From positions 12,108,001-12,172,000 of the forward strand of contig OX621260.1 of assembly GCA_951640165.1 (NCBI GenBank): a stretch of 64,000 nt of DNA, in the 5' to 3' direction. Within the stretch, counting starts at the first letter, position 1, and the number at the start of each line of letters is the position of its first letter. Below are positions 30,301 to 33,829 of the stretch, piece after piece. The DNA comes from Pseudoips prasinana. Lineage: Eukaryota > Arthropoda > Insecta > Lepidoptera > Nolidae. A model generated the notes under the pieces. That model was not told where the DNA came from and ran no database searches. It was given only the letters and a program-made list of their open reading frames with translations. A program made the translations under genes and the position numbers.

Positions 30301-31562
30301 TTATGTACTATACCTATATATGTATTTGTATATATAAATATATATTTGTATCTATGTATTTATTTGTGTATGTATGTATATGCATAGTCATATATATCTT
30401 ATTACGTAAGTACATAATAATATGTATATGTACGTAGTATTAGATTAATTAGATTCATAACTTTTCAATTAGTACACCTTATGCTACCTTCATTAGATTC
30501 TTCCAATTTTGGTCCATTCAAAATTCGGTTGCCTGGAAGAGATCGCTTTTAGCGATAAGGCCGCCAATTGCATTAATATAAGCTAATTTTCCTGTTGTAT
30601 CCATTATTTGTATTACTTATTTTTGCAATAAAGTGTACTTCTTCTTCTTCTTCTTCTTCTTCTTCAATGTGTGTTTATTGTTACCAGGTCGAAGTCTATG
30701 GATCCAGGGTTCCGAGTTCGAGGACTTGGATGAGATTATCGCGCGGCACGTTACCCCCATGGCCGGGCTCGCGCGCGACCTGCTCTCCTACAAATACTAC
30801 AAACCACTCTTGGGCATGCGAGATAAAGCGGAGGAGTTACTCAAGGAAGAGAAAGCACGCAACCCTAATAAAATACACTATGTATTCTCTGCCGCTAAAA
30901 ACTACCCGGGCAGGTTTTTACTATCGTATCTACCTCGCACCCGGGTGACACATGAATACGTCTCTGTTACGCCGGATGGATACAAATATAGGCAAAGAAC
31001 CTTTGATTCTTTACCCTCATTGCTGCGCTGGTTTAAAGAACATTTCCGGGAACCGCCCCCTTCGGGTACACCTCGAACCCCCGCCCGCACCCCTGTCGCT
31101 ACCTCAATATACCGTACTCCAGCAGCTCATACCCCCGCCTTCCACACGCCCGCGCACACTCCTGGCCCGGCGTACATCAACACACCATACACTCCGTCGG
31201 CGCAGACGCCGTATATGACCCCATTTGCGGCGACCCCGCGTCAACCAGACTTCCTGGCGCCACCGGTTAGAGCCCGTCCGACGCCGGCTCCGTATACTGA
31301 GCCCGCGGACTGGCAGAAGGCGGCCGAAGACTGGGTGCGGCGCGTGGCCAACAACAGGGAAGCGTCCGCCACCCCCCGCGCGCCCGCCACGCCCCGCGCG
31401 CATCGCACGCCTCGAGACCGGGACGGCCGCTCCACACCGCACGGCCACTCCACATCAGGCCGCTCATCTAGAGCACACTCTCTTAGATCTACCCCTCACA
31501 CCAACACATCCCCTCGTTCCATGTCCTTGGGGGATGCCACCCCCCTCTACGACGAAAACTGA
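124..31562 (+). CDS. Spt6: Spt6 transcription elongation factor / histone chaperone, 22 exons, 5' end outside window
   Basis: Exons read as join(124-323, 2472-2591, 3091-3254, 3949-4082, 6658-6773, 8351-8523, 9575-9728, 11104-11246, 12726-12860, 13989-14143, 14495-14616, 17603-17787, 18661-18826, 19537-19679, 20469-20563, 21601-21781, 23467-23653, 24449-25381, 26182-26429, 27642-27846, 29246-29342, 30688-31562). Every junction is AG/GT and every phase matches its neighbour. The product matches animal SPT6 along its whole length: acidic N-terminus, Tex-like helical core, YqgF-like, HhH, DLD, S1, tandem SH2 and a TP-rich tail. Family knowledge: SPT6 is a nuclear histone chaperone that travels with RNA polymerase II, binds phosphorylated RPB1 linker through its tandem SH2 and binds IWS1 through its N-terminus. 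The in-window part is about 1642 aa (human SPT6 is 1726), so only a short N-terminal piece is missing. No frameshift or premature stop is visible. Confidence 0.97.
388..540 (+). repeat. tRNA-derived SINE fragment (family 3-like)
   Basis: An A-box-like TTGGTTAGTGACCC, a degenerate B box, ACCCAGGACAAATC, then CTGGGTGTAATTTATCTATA. It resembles the family at 54811-55028 but lacks the 3' part. Confidence 0.55.
723..845 (+). mobile_element. Helitron-type 5' end fragment
   Basis: Starts ATCCTACTA and continues through TTTGTGAGTATGGATG and a degenerate GATTTGATGAAACT segment, as in the Helitron-like copies at 2280, 12976 and 52083. No 3' CTAG end is present. Confidence 0.4.
1545..2025 (+). mobile_element. 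Dispersed repeat ending TACGGAACCCTAAAAA, copy A
   Basis: A 480-bp unit with a G14 tract near 1650, GACAGACAGACAGAC, and ends in GCTACGGAACCCTAAAAA. It is repeated in inverted orientation at 17866-18313. Superfamily not identified. It lies in intron 1. Confidence 0.7.
2053..2094. repeat. Perfect short inverted repeat
   Basis: AAACACTATTCTCTA is followed 12 bp later by its exact reverse complement. It is possibly the relic of a small foldback element in intron 1. Confidence 0.6.
2280..2412 (+). mobile_element. Helitron-type 5' end fragment
   Basis: GTCCTACTAATAATATA, GAAAGTTTGTGAGTATAG and AACAGATTTTGATAAAACTT match the 5' part of the family at 52083-52260. Confidence 0.45.
2472..2591 (+). 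CDS. Spt6: Spt6 exon 2 of window (acidic N-terminal region)
   Basis: Acceptor TTTCACAG, donor GTAAGT, phase 0 on both sides. It encodes 40 residues starting [15 protein letters not shown] and ending in an acidic segment with EVIAEKLF, which aligns with the EAIAEEIF segment of vertebrate SPT6. Confidence 0.93.
3091..3254 (+). CDS. Spt6: Spt6 exon 3 of window (acidic N-terminal region)
   Basis: Acceptor TTTTTTGTTAG, donor GTAAGT; it leaves with two bases of a codon. It encodes an acidic stretch ending in [20 protein letters not shown], a hallmark SPT6 N-terminal segment followed by a basic patch. Confidence 0.94.
3662..3796. mobile_element. GTAC-flanked palindromic MITE, family 1, copy a
   Basis: Element 3666-3792 has inverted ends AGCCGCCAGCACATC and TGGCGTCT, with internal TCTGTCAAATTTC and its complement. 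GTAC flanks both sides (3662-3665, 3793-3796). It lies in intron 3 and was probably spread by an unidentified transposase. Confidence 0.85.
3949..4082 (+). CDS. Spt6: Spt6 exon 4 of window (IWS1-binding-like segment)
   Basis: Acceptor TTGTGTAG, donor GTAAGA. It contains [15 protein letters not shown], the most conserved part of the SPT6 N-terminus. By family knowledge this is where IWS1/Spn1 docks. A run of Glu and Asp follows. Confidence 0.95.
4360..6003 (-). mobile_element. Complete Tc1-type DNA transposon in Spt6 intron 4
   Basis: 1644 bp bounded by a TA duplication (4358-4359, 6004-6005). The outer 30 bp, starting CACTCGCGAGCAACC, are perfectly inverted, and similarity runs on with few mismatches to about 56 bp. 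An inner inverted block (ATATGTCATTCGAAAGCT near 4449 and its complement near 5898) gives an IR/DR-like layout. It carries one uninterrupted transposase gene antisense to Spt6. Confidence 0.95.
4639..5670 (-). CDS. Tc1-type transposase, 343 aa, DD34E
   Basis: Cuts and pastes the surrounding element at TA sites (family knowledge). The N-terminal half has paired helix-turn-helix regions ([20 protein letters not shown] near residues 18-37 and [16 protein letters not shown] near 98-113). The catalytic triad is visible: Asp in LFTDECRM, Asp in [10 protein letters not shown], and Glu in [10 protein letters not shown], with 34 residues between the last two. Length is normal for Tc1 elements. The start at 5670 gives [18 protein letters not shown]. 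There are no stops or frameshifts, so it may encode active enzyme. Confidence 0.95.
   Translation of the reverse strand: MDTTPEEAAQVVALLQQGLSQRAIAAQLHLSQSSVSRVYRRFQETGAFNRRPRTSRHRCTSERDDRFIVSTSLRNRHLTGVDVQQELRRVRQVAVSEWTVRRRLKEANLTPKRPATGPKLTAGHRQARLQFAREHLNWSVAQWRSVLFTDECRMCLHGSDRRDRVYRRPGERFAQCCFAETVAYGGGSCMMWAGISLEGKTELVFVPGGGRGGGLTADRYITDILLDHVVPYAGFVGEDFVLMHDNARCHTARVTRQFLQEVELRTMDWPALSPDMNPIEHLWDELKRRVRARNPVPSSVDELKTALLEEWDGIPQENVKKLIRSMKNRLRDVIRARGGNTKY
6415..6612 (+). repeat. Dispersed repeat shared with 53393-53605
   Basis: Contains AATGCTGTGGA(T/C)ATCTGTAATT, AAGGAATGTATA and TAACTTACTGTCATA(G/A)ATAT in the same order as the copy at 53.4 kb, and ends in an A/T-rich AATAAAATAAAA tail. 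Probably the 3' end of a LINE; identity unknown. Confidence 0.6.
6658..6773 (+). CDS. Spt6: Spt6 exon 5 of window (basic linker)
   Basis: Acceptor TTTCTTTAG; the donor is the weak GTTTGA at 6774. It encodes a Lys/Arg-rich linker, then [13 protein letters not shown] and HFTDLDNE, which align directly with SPT6. The weak donor is supported because exon 6 continues the conserved protein in phase. Confidence 0.93.
6975..7235 (+). mobile_element. tRNA-derived SINE family 1, copy 1
   Basis: A head with pol III A box TAGCTTAGTTGG and B box GGTTCGAATCC, a body with GCACGAATATTTGTTTCTGA and GTACAAGCTTTGCTTAG, and an ATT-repeat tail. Eight copies in the window share this structure. Confidence 0.9.
7366..7510 (+). 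repeat. CR1-like LINE 3' end fragment
   Basis: AATTGCATTAAAATAAG and TTTTTGCAATAAAGTGCACT match the 3' end of the LINE at 29736-30665, here with an AATC tail instead of CTT. Confidence 0.65.
7881..8250 (+). mobile_element. tRNA-derived SINE family 2, copy 1
   Basis: A box TGGTCTAGCGGTAG and B box GGTTCAAATC, a body with CAGCCCGAAGTCTGGGAGTT, CCCATCGGATCATGAGAGTG and GCCGAAATTCGGCTAGGAG, and an ATT tail. It lies in intron 5, about 100 bp before exon 6. Confidence 0.88.
8351..8523 (+). CDS. Spt6: Spt6 exon 6 of window (start of core)
   Basis: Acceptor TTTTTCCTTAG, donor GTTAGT. It encodes [20 protein letters not shown] and AEWIYKQAF, matching the entry to the folded Tex-like core of SPT6. Confidence 0.94.
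8590..8775 (+). repeat. Dispersed repeat (GCCTGTTTCCC family), copy 1
   Basis: CTCACGCCTGTTTCCC, GACAATGGATTTCCATTT and TGTCACGATCTTT recur in the same order at 23270-23405. Function and origin unknown. Confidence 0.6.
8995..9175 (+). repeat. SINE-like tRNA-headed repeat
   Basis: Degenerate A box CACTTGGTAGTGAACC and B box GGTTCGATCC, followed by a GTGTGTTC...GTATTTGTG body. It resembles the window's SINEs but is diverged. Confidence 0.5.
9300..9540 (+). mobile_element. SINE-like repeat family 5, copy in intron 6
   Basis: Contains GTGTGGTGACGGCATAGAATA, CTACCAGAGAACGGG, TGCGATCGCCAACCCG and CCAGCAGTGGAC. The last motif and the ATGATG-type end are shared with the RTE LINE at 39424, suggesting RTE-driven copying. 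Confidence 0.7.
9575..9728 (+). CDS. Spt6: Spt6 exon 7 of window (Tex-like helical core)
   Basis: Acceptor TTTGTACAG, donor GTAATA. It encodes [30 protein letters not shown] and the [11 protein letters not shown] segment, among the best conserved SPT6 core motifs. Confidence 0.96.
9749..9875. mobile_element. GTAC-flanked palindromic MITE, family 2
   Basis: Element 9753-9871 has inverted ends ACACGGCTACATATCAAGCT / AGCTTGATGTGTAGCCGTGT and a near-palindromic interior. It is bounded by GTAC on both sides like family 1, but its sequence is unrelated. It starts 20 bp after the exon 7 donor. Confidence 0.8.
9914..10183 (+). mobile_element. Non-autonomous Helitron candidate
   Basis: Begins A/TCTATATATATATAAAA and ends GGGCCGCTAG/T, the TC...CTAG structure inserted between A and T that is typical of Helitrons. 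Its inner part (TGAATTATTCGTGGAAGTCCA) recurs near 43200. Confidence 0.6.
10735..11050 (+). repeat. Dispersed repeat with internal duplication, copy 1
   Basis: CTTGGGGAGTAAGCTGG, GAGGCGAACGG, GTTGAGAGGGAGA and CATAGCCAGTTACGTT recur at 40685-40920. In this copy a block of about 80 bp starting GTTTCGTATATTACTGTAGG is present twice in tandem. Confidence 0.65.
11104..11246 (+). CDS. Spt6: Spt6 exon 8 of window (helical core)
   Basis: Acceptor TTTCTGTGCAG, donor GTGAGG. It encodes [18 protein letters not shown] and an Asp/Glu-rich helix ending [13 protein letters not shown] lies about 20 bp past the donor. Confidence 0.94.
11269..11640 (-). mobile_element. SINE family 2, copy 2
   Basis: Full-length reverse-orientation copy of 7881-8250. 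It ends in a B box GGTTCAAATC (complement) and an A box TGGTCTAGCGG. It starts 22 bp after the exon 8 donor. Confidence 0.88.
11670..11840 (+). repeat. SINE-like repeat family 5 fragment
   Basis: TATGGGACGGCGAAGAATATC, TGCGATTGCCAACTCGTCTG and a GTCCAGATCCATTG-type end identify a decayed copy. Confidence 0.55.
12138..12274. mobile_element. GTAC MITE family 1, copy b, inside a SINE
   Basis: Element 12142-12270 is flanked by GTAC at 12138-12141 and 12271-12274. Uninterrupted SINE copies (for example 48168-48185 and 57845-57860) read CCATAGTACAA with one GTAC, so GTAC was duplicated on insertion. Confidence 0.92.
12287..12648 (-). pseudogene. LINE reverse-transcriptase C-terminal fragment
   Basis: The minus-strand reading includes [18 protein letters not shown] and [18 protein letters not shown], matching the C-terminal region of insect LINE polymerases. 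GCTTA at 12282-12286 and 12649-12653 looks like a 5-bp target duplication within the SINE. Related sequence occurs at 49300-49810. Confidence 0.75.
12726..12860 (+). CDS. Spt6: Spt6 exon 9 of window (helical core)
   Basis: Acceptor ATCCATTAG, donor GTAAGT. It encodes [20 protein letters not shown] and YSSDLPDMQ followed by a highly charged helix. The tail of a SINE abuts the acceptor on the upstream side. Confidence 0.95.
12976..13200 (+). mobile_element. Helitron-type repeat
   Basis: Starts ATCCTACTACTATTATAAG and contains GAGTACGGATATGGATG and TTTAACGCGGGTGAAA twice near the 3' end. The terminal CTAG is not preserved. Confidence 0.5.
13455..13610 (-). repeat. Decayed SINE family 2 fragment
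   Basis: TTACGTGCTGTCCGAGGCAC, GGGTGTAATACTGCC and CACTTTTTGGGCCCC correspond to the middle and head of SINE family 2 in reverse, with a 50-bp unrelated insert. Confidence 0.5.
13613..13906 (+). mobile_element. Non-autonomous Helitron, 294 bp
   Basis: 5' A/TCTATACATATAATAAAATC and 3' GGGCACAGCTAG/T, with the short hairpin CGCGGGTAAAACCGCG just before the end. These are the three hallmarks of a Helitron 3' end. It lies in intron 9, about 80 bp before exon 10. Confidence 0.72.
13989..14143 (+). CDS. Spt6: Spt6 exon 10 of window (helical core)
   Basis: Acceptor TTCTACCAG, donor GTATGT. It encodes an acidic, Ala-rich loop and then [17 protein letters not shown], which is conserved in SPT6. Confidence 0.94.
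14290..14372 (-). repeat. RTE LINE 3' end fragment
   Basis: AAGACGTCCACTGCTGGGCA and CCCAAGGATCTCCACTATGG are the reverse complement of the RTE coding end near 40010-40070. Confidence 0.6.
14495..14616 (+). CDS. Spt6: Spt6 exon 11 of window (helix-turn-helix part of core)
   Basis: Acceptor CTTATTGCAG, donor GTAAGT. It encodes [20 protein letters not shown], matching the helix-turn-helix region of SPT6. It leaves in phase 0 after AAAEY. Confidence 0.95.
15190..16420 (-). pseudogene. Decayed RTE-type LINE reverse transcriptase
   Basis: Minus-strand fragments in shifting frames match RTE polymerase in order: LIEEIEEV near 16200, [20 protein letters not shown] near 16050, [20 protein letters not shown] near 15850, the catalytic [16 protein letters not shown] near 15420, and [16 protein letters not shown] near 15270. 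Many frameshifts and stops show it is dead. It fills much of intron 11. Confidence 0.85.
17263..17330. repeat. Near-perfect hairpin in intron 11
   Basis: Two arms of about 31 bp, GCGCATTCACGAAGAC and TGGCGCAGAATTT against their complements, with a small mismatched bulge and a loop of about 4 bases (TATG). No matching copy seen elsewhere in the window. Confidence 0.7.
17603..17787 (+). CDS. Spt6: Spt6 exon 12 of window (core; very GC-rich)
   Basis: Only the acceptor at GGCACAG/17603 keeps the incoming phase; the nearer TAG at 17584-17586 would not. Upstream pyrimidines are sparse, so this splice site is weak. The donor is GTAACT. It encodes [20 protein letters not shown] and [14 protein letters not shown], aligned with SPT6. 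Codons end almost wholly in G or C, unlike exon 18. Part of the exon is repeated in the next intron (17828-17854). Confidence 0.9.
17828..17854 (+). repeat. Partial duplication of exon 12 inside intron 12
   Basis: Twenty-seven bases match 17660-17686 of exon 12 with one mismatch (GTGCAGCTGGCG and GCGAGCCGCTGCTG). It sits 40 bp after the exon 12 donor. Confidence 0.8.
17866..18313 (-). mobile_element. Dispersed repeat ending TACGGAACCCTAAAAA, copy B
   Basis: Reverse-complement relative of 1545-2025, starting TTTTTAGGGTTCCGTAGC and containing GACACCTCCAAAGTGGTAAA. It lies in intron 12, 79 bp after exon 12. Confidence 0.7.
18661..18826 (+). CDS. Spt6: Spt6 exon 13 of window (core)
   Basis: Acceptor GATTCCACAG, donor GTAAGC. 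It encodes [20 protein letters not shown], then a helix ending [10 protein letters not shown]. It aligns with the SPT6 segment that follows the KEIDENH-type motif. Confidence 0.95.
18930..19140 (-). repeat. SINE-like repeat family 5, reverse copy
   Basis: GGTTGGCGACCGCAGTATAA, CGCTGCCCATTCTCTAAGAC and CACGGGATGAAATGGG are the complement of family 5 as seen at 47645-47900. Confidence 0.6.
19388..19497 (-). repeat. RTE LINE 3' end fragment
   Basis: Reverse complement of the RTE terminus: AACGTCCATTGCTGGAAAAA, AAGGATCTCCACAATGGCC, CGCATCCAGCGG. It abuts the exon 14 acceptor region. Confidence 0.6.
19537..19679 (+). CDS. Spt6: Spt6 exon 14 of window (long core helix)
   Basis: Acceptor CATTGTTCAG, donor GTAAGT. 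It encodes [18 protein letters not shown] and an amphipathic helix ending [16 protein letters not shown], matching the central helix before YqgF. Confidence 0.95.
19890..20190 (+). pseudogene. Dead mariner/Tc1-superfamily transposase remnant
   Basis: The plus-strand reading gives [16 protein letters not shown], then DGAT-like residues with a HTSSRP stretch, then WP, a stop, WSPDLT. This matches the insect transposase pattern DGA-x-HT...WPPRSPDLTPLDFFLWG in order, but with several stops. It lies in intron 14. Confidence 0.65.
20469..20563 (+). CDS. Spt6: Spt6 exon 15 of window (core to YqgF linker)
   Basis: Acceptor TTTGTTTGCAAG, donor GTACGT. It encodes [19 protein letters not shown] and then an acidic loop [11 protein letters not shown], the same order as in animal SPT6. 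Confidence 0.95.
20665..20872 (-). repeat. SINE-like repeat family 5, reverse copy
   Basis: CGTCCACTGCTGGACAAAAG, CCGTTCTCTGGTAGGTATTC and CCCTCGGGACGATTTCTACG are the complement of family 5. Confidence 0.65.
21601..21781 (+). CDS. Spt6: Spt6 exon 16 of window (YqgF-like domain, first half)
   Basis: Acceptor GTCTGTGTGTCAG, donor GTATTC. It encodes [20 protein letters not shown], a [19 protein letters not shown] segment and a charged helix. It is very CpG-rich with G/C-ending codons. Confidence 0.95.
22052..22308 (+). mobile_element. SINE family 1, copy 2
   Basis: Same A box/B box head and GTACAAGCTTTGCTTAG body as copy 1. A LINE 3' end repeat follows directly in its ATT tail. Confidence 0.88.
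22309..23152 (-). mobile_element. LINE-type 3' end repeat, copy 1 (about 840 bp)
   Basis: Shares its whole length with 50485-51294, and its first 640 bp with 60611-61252. The end with an AT-rich tail plus AAGGTTTTTACTCACGTAGAC is constant while the other end varies, as in 5'-truncated retroposons. A short minus-strand frame ([17 protein letters not shown]) may be the end of a polyprotein. A 28-bp unit is triplicated at 22399-22482 only in this copy. Confidence 0.7.
22399..22482. repeat. 28-bp tandem repeat, three units
   Basis: Three consecutive copies of a unit starting TACATTATTATTTCTAGTAA. The two related LINE-end copies have a single unit. Confidence 0.85.
23270..23405 (+). repeat. Dispersed repeat (GCCTGTTTCCC family), copy 2
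   Basis: CTCGCCTGTTTCCCAGAAGG and GACAATGGATTTCCATTTGT match 8590-8715. It ends about 60 bp before the exon 17 acceptor. Confidence 0.6.
23467..23653 (+). CDS. Spt6: Spt6 exon 17 of window (YqgF-like domain, second half)
   Basis: Acceptor TTTTCCCAG, donor GTAAGT. It encodes [20 protein letters not shown] and [20 protein letters not shown], the nuclease-fold-like YqgF part. The region is regarded as catalytically inactive in eukaryotic SPT6. Confidence 0.95.
23665..23890 (-). repeat. SINE-like repeat family 5, reverse copy
   Basis: ATCCTCTTGGAGGGATATGC, GCCACGCTTGGCAGACTGG and CCCCCACGGGATGAGATGGG. It starts about 12 bp after the exon 17 donor. Confidence 0.7.
23906..24167 (+). mobile_element. 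SINE family 1, copy 3
   Basis: Full-length copy with TTTGACGGTCACC start, B box GGTTCGAATCC and ATT tail; it lies in intron 17. Confidence 0.9.
24449..25381 (+). CDS. Spt6: Spt6 exon 18 of window (YqgF end, HhH, DLD, start of S1)
   Basis: Acceptor TTGTCCGCAG, donor GTAAGA. This 933-bp exon encodes 311 residues in phase 0. Visible are [31 protein letters not shown], the HhH motif [78 protein letters not shown], and the start of S1 at [14 protein letters not shown]. It is far longer than the other internal exons, and its first 700 bp prefer A/T-ending codons. Confidence 0.97.
25690..25830 (+). mobile_element. Helitron-type 5' end fragment
   Basis: ATATTATAAAGGCGAAAGTT and GAGTGTGTGAGTGTATGTTT match the family start; the 3' end is missing. 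Confidence 0.45.
25997..26090 (+). mobile_element. SINE family 1, copy 4 (head only)
   Basis: The tRNA-like head through TTTGTGTGAG is kept; the body and tail are lost. It lies 92 bp before exon 19. Confidence 0.85.
26182..26429 (+). CDS. Spt6: Spt6 exon 19 of window (S1 RNA-binding-fold domain)
   Basis: Acceptor TTAATTGGCCAG, donor GTGAGT. It encodes [51 protein letters not shown] and ERFSVDC, a complete S1-type beta-barrel signature as in SPT6. Confidence 0.96.
26511..26722 (+). repeat. Tandem duplication of about 116 bp, near two units
   Basis: CATATAAGAGAGGTA(C/T)CTCCAC, TTACAGAAGACATTCCT and GTGTTTCTGC occur twice in order, starting at about 26515 and 26630. It lies in intron 19. Confidence 0.8.
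26730..26765. repeat. Perfect 17-bp hairpin
   Basis: CCCCACTCCAATGTGCT, two bases, then its exact complement. It lies immediately after the tandem duplication. Confidence 0.8.
27642..27846 (+). CDS. Spt6: Spt6 exon 20 of window (start of tandem SH2)
   Basis: Acceptor TTTGTTTGTAG, donor GTATGT. It encodes a charged linker [19 protein letters not shown] and the first SH2: [16 protein letters not shown] and [10 protein letters not shown]. The Arg of VIVRPSS corresponds to the phosphate-contacting Arg of the N-terminal SH2. Confidence 0.96.
27866..28550. other. Intron 20 left part: no gene recognised
   Basis: AT-rich, with short direct repeats of TTTAAAATTTAGTACTAAAT type near 28070-28120. CACAGCTCAGGGGGCCGCTG near 28240 looks like part of an unidentified repeat. 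No conserved protein is visible on either strand. Confidence 0.4.
28551..29245. other. Intron 20 right part: no gene recognised
   Basis: Short open frames on both strands show no recognisable domain. A small GC hairpin (CTCCGC...GCGGAG) lies near 28880. Confidence 0.35.
29246..29342 (+). CDS. Spt6: Spt6 exon 21 of window (tandem SH2)
   Basis: Acceptor TTTGATTCCAG, donor GTTTGT. It encodes [20 protein letters not shown] and [12 protein letters not shown], continuing the first SH2. Confidence 0.95.
29476..29725 (+). mobile_element. SINE family 1, copy 5
   Basis: Complete head and body; the tail is cut by the following LINE. It lies in intron 21. Confidence 0.9.
29736..30665 (+). mobile_element. 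CR1-like LINE, 5'-truncated, with CTT tail
   Basis: An uninterrupted frame to the stop near 30256 encodes the LINE polymerase C-terminus: [56 protein letters not shown] and [13 protein letters not shown]. About 400 bp of noncoding sequence follows, with AGATCGCTTTTAGCGATAAGG and TTTTTGCAATAAAGTGTACT, then about eight CTT units. A short microsatellite tail rather than poly(A) is typical of CR1-type elements. Confidence 0.82.
30639..30665 (+). repeat. CTT microsatellite serving as pyrimidine tract
   Basis: About eight TTC/CTT units at the end of the LINE. The Spt6 exon 22 acceptor AG lies 22 bp downstream. Confidence 0.9.
30688..31562 (+). CDS. Spt6: Spt6 exon 22 of window (end of tandem SH2, Thr-Pro-rich tail, stop)
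   Basis: Acceptor TTGTTACCAG at 30678-30687; stop TGA at 31560-31562. It encodes [19 protein letters not shown], the second SH2 with [20 protein letters not shown] and [12 protein letters not shown], then about 110 residues rich in TP and TPA repeats, the conserved [15 protein letters not shown] segment, an Arg/Ser-rich stretch, and the typical last residues [12 protein letters not shown]. The pyrimidine tract upstream comes from a LINE tail (30639-30665). Confidence 0.97.
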
Positions 31563-31787
31563 ACTACGAATATATACAGTATTCGCTTGTATATATCTCC
31601 CGGAGATAGTAAGTTAATTCCTCGGCCCGCTTGACTCCCGGAAGGTCGAGTCTGGTACCGAAATTATGATTAGCTAGTAACTTAGGTAAGATGAAAATGT
31701 TCTGTCAAGAATTCTGACGTCTCGAGAACGTGGTATTGTAAATCTAAATTTATTTTATTACCTAAGATCGTGTGTTTTTCGAGTATA

Positions 31788-32212
31788 CAGGGTGGCCGAG
31801 GAGTTGACGTTCAAACACAAAATTTAGATACTTTATGATGAGGAGTATCCGAATCACCACCATGTATGTTATACGATTTGCGTAGTTATTGAGATTTTAT
31901 TCGTAAATTTCACCTAACATCAGGTTTCGATTTTTTTCTCGTTCTGTTGACCATTTCTGGTTCAGTTTTTTTGTGATAACTAATTAGCAAAGTTTAACCA
32001 AACACCCTAAAAAGCATGGTTTATCTAATCATTGCAGAACTGACTAAGAAATTATTCGAAAGTTCAAAATTAGGGTTGAGCTCAGGACTCATAAATTTTC
32101 AAAGTATCAAAAAAACGCAAAATCGTTAAACATGTATGGGGGGTGATTCGGATACTCTTCATCATGAAGTATCTAAATTTTGCGTTTGAACGTCAACTCC
32201 TCGCCCAGCCTG
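31788..32212. mobile_element. TA-flanked long-TIR MITE, copy 1 (in putative 3' UTR)
   Basis: Ends CAGGGTGGCCGAGGAGTTGA and its complement (...CCCAGCCTG), with TA on both sides (31786-31787, 32213-32214). TIRs of about 80 bp include TTCAAACRCAAAATTTAGAT. It matches 34269-34701 along its whole length. CAGG ends and a TA duplication fit a Tc1/mariner-type nonautonomous element. Confidence 0.85.
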
Positions 32213-32511
32213 TATAACTTAGTTAACTTGGAAATGTATCTGTTGACTAAAATTGTATGCTACCAAAGTATCGGTACTTCATGACATAATCCTGTTAAGA
32301 CTGCTTGATTATTAACGTCGAATGTATTTCTATTTCAGCGCATGAATTTGTAAATTCGCTTTACTTATCCAATTTTGCTCTATTCGACATCAGTTTAATA
32401 GTCAAAATATATAAAAAGAAGTATGAAAATAATTTAGTCCAATTATGTACATGCAAGGTATAACATTAATAATATAGGAAATTTAAGCATCGCAAGGAAC
32501 CTATGAAACTG

Positions 32512-32517
32512 AATAAA
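32512..32517 (+). terminator. Spt6: Candidate Spt6 polyadenylation signal AATAAA
   Basis: First canonical AATAAA after the Spt6 stop. A GT-rich stretch (TTTGTGTTGT) follows about 15 bp downstream, as expected of a cleavage/polyadenylation region. Confidence 0.55.
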
Positions 32518-32540
32518 CGAAAGAAAACCAGTTTGTGTTG

Positions 32541-33290
32541 TACGAAATACTTTGTTTCCACATGGGAAGTCTGAGGTGATGATATTCTATGCCGTCACCA
32601 ACAGCTGATGGTGATGGTTTGTCTATACATCTGGGGTATAGCAAAATAAAAACTTTATTAAAGATCATTTAACCTTTTATTCCTTGTAAAAACCTTATGA
32701 CCCGTCCGCTAGCACATTGTCCTATTACTCTAACCCTCTCCCTCGCACACATGTAACTCTCTCTTCCTCTTACATTCCGTTCCCCACATAATGACTGGTG
32801 TTCAAAAGGGGGGAAATATAGCTCCTCAATTTTCAACCATTAATCATGTTATACTTTGTATAATTAAATTGCTAAATGCGATACAAACGCTTGGTCACCT
32901 AAGTATTTATTTTCGCTTGTTTCTTAACAAGTTTCTGATGTACTAAATGTACGATGTCATTTCTTTGATGTATGGTAAATACCAGAAATAATTTATGTAA
33001 TATTCCACAAACGAGTTTCGATAGATCTAATTGACTTAAAATAGAATTGGATATAAATTCACACGAAGAACATAAACTTGCTTTACAACAGACTTACTTT
33101 ACAGAGTAAGCTATTATCGCACCCTATAAATTTGGGGTTTAAGTATTATTATTGGCAATTTATTGTTTAGAATAATGCATTTAGGGGTTATTACGGAAGC
33201 CTCACTCTGTTAATACATTTAAGTAAATAGCGACTTTACTCCAACGCTATAAAGTTCAATCTACCTCCCACTACGTTAAACTTATTCCTT
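32541..33290. other. Spt6 downstream region: no gene recognised
   Basis: A short family-5-like fragment (GATGATATTCTATGCCGTCACC near 32576) and otherwise AT-rich sequence with no conserved reading frame. Confidence 0.4.
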
Positions 33291-33299
33291 GCTGTAATG

Positions 33300-33560
33300 C
33301 TTTTAGTAAAACATCATCAGCGTGAGATCGTCCACTGCAGGATATAGGCCTCCTCCAAAGGTTTGTCTAACGTTACCATTTTGAGGGGTTTTCCGTCATC
33401 ACCGCACTTGGCATGTGAGTTGGCGACCGCAGTAAGGTGGTAGCTAGTACACAGGTAGCGGCACAGGTACCTGGTGTATCTCTAAGTCGCCTTTTACGAC
33501 ACCCAATGGATAGTATGGGGTGGCCCTATTATTCTTTTTGAGTCGGAAACCACACAGATA
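33300..33560 (-). repeat. Decayed family-5-like repeat
   Basis: GTCCACTGCAGGATATAGGC, GTTGGCGACCGCAGTAAGG, a GTCGCCTTTTACGACACCC segment and TTCTTTTTGAGTCGGAAACC. A related copy lies at 43795-44010. Confidence 0.55.
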
Positions 33561-33829
33561 GCCTCATTTTTAGTAATATATGGGTCAAATTAGAACTCTA
33601 CGTTAGGAAATATGGGGTTTATGATTGTGGATGTATAATTTTGCCGTGCTAAGCTAAAACGCGGTATTTCATAAAAATAATCTTTACGAGTATTTTATAC
33701 CATCCAATAGCTTAAAAACACATATATATATAACAAAATTTTGTGAATTTTTCTCCAAACTCTTCTTCATTGAGATACCGCTTTTAGGCCTAGCACGTCA
33801 GAATTTAATATTTCAAAATGAATCTGACG

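Larger units (their letters stand above)
31563..32540 (+). other. Spt6: Putative Spt6 3' UTR
   Basis: Between the stop and 32512 I found no other AATAAA, so the 3' UTR is inferred to run about 970 bp. It would include the whole MITE at 31788-32212, whose long inverted ends could fold in the mRNA. The extent is inferred, not shown. Confidence 0.5.

Noticed and set aside
31104..31448. Minus-strand open frames opposite the Spt6 C-terminus
   Set aside because: These are a composition effect of the TP-rich, GC-rich coding sequence, with no recognisable protein.
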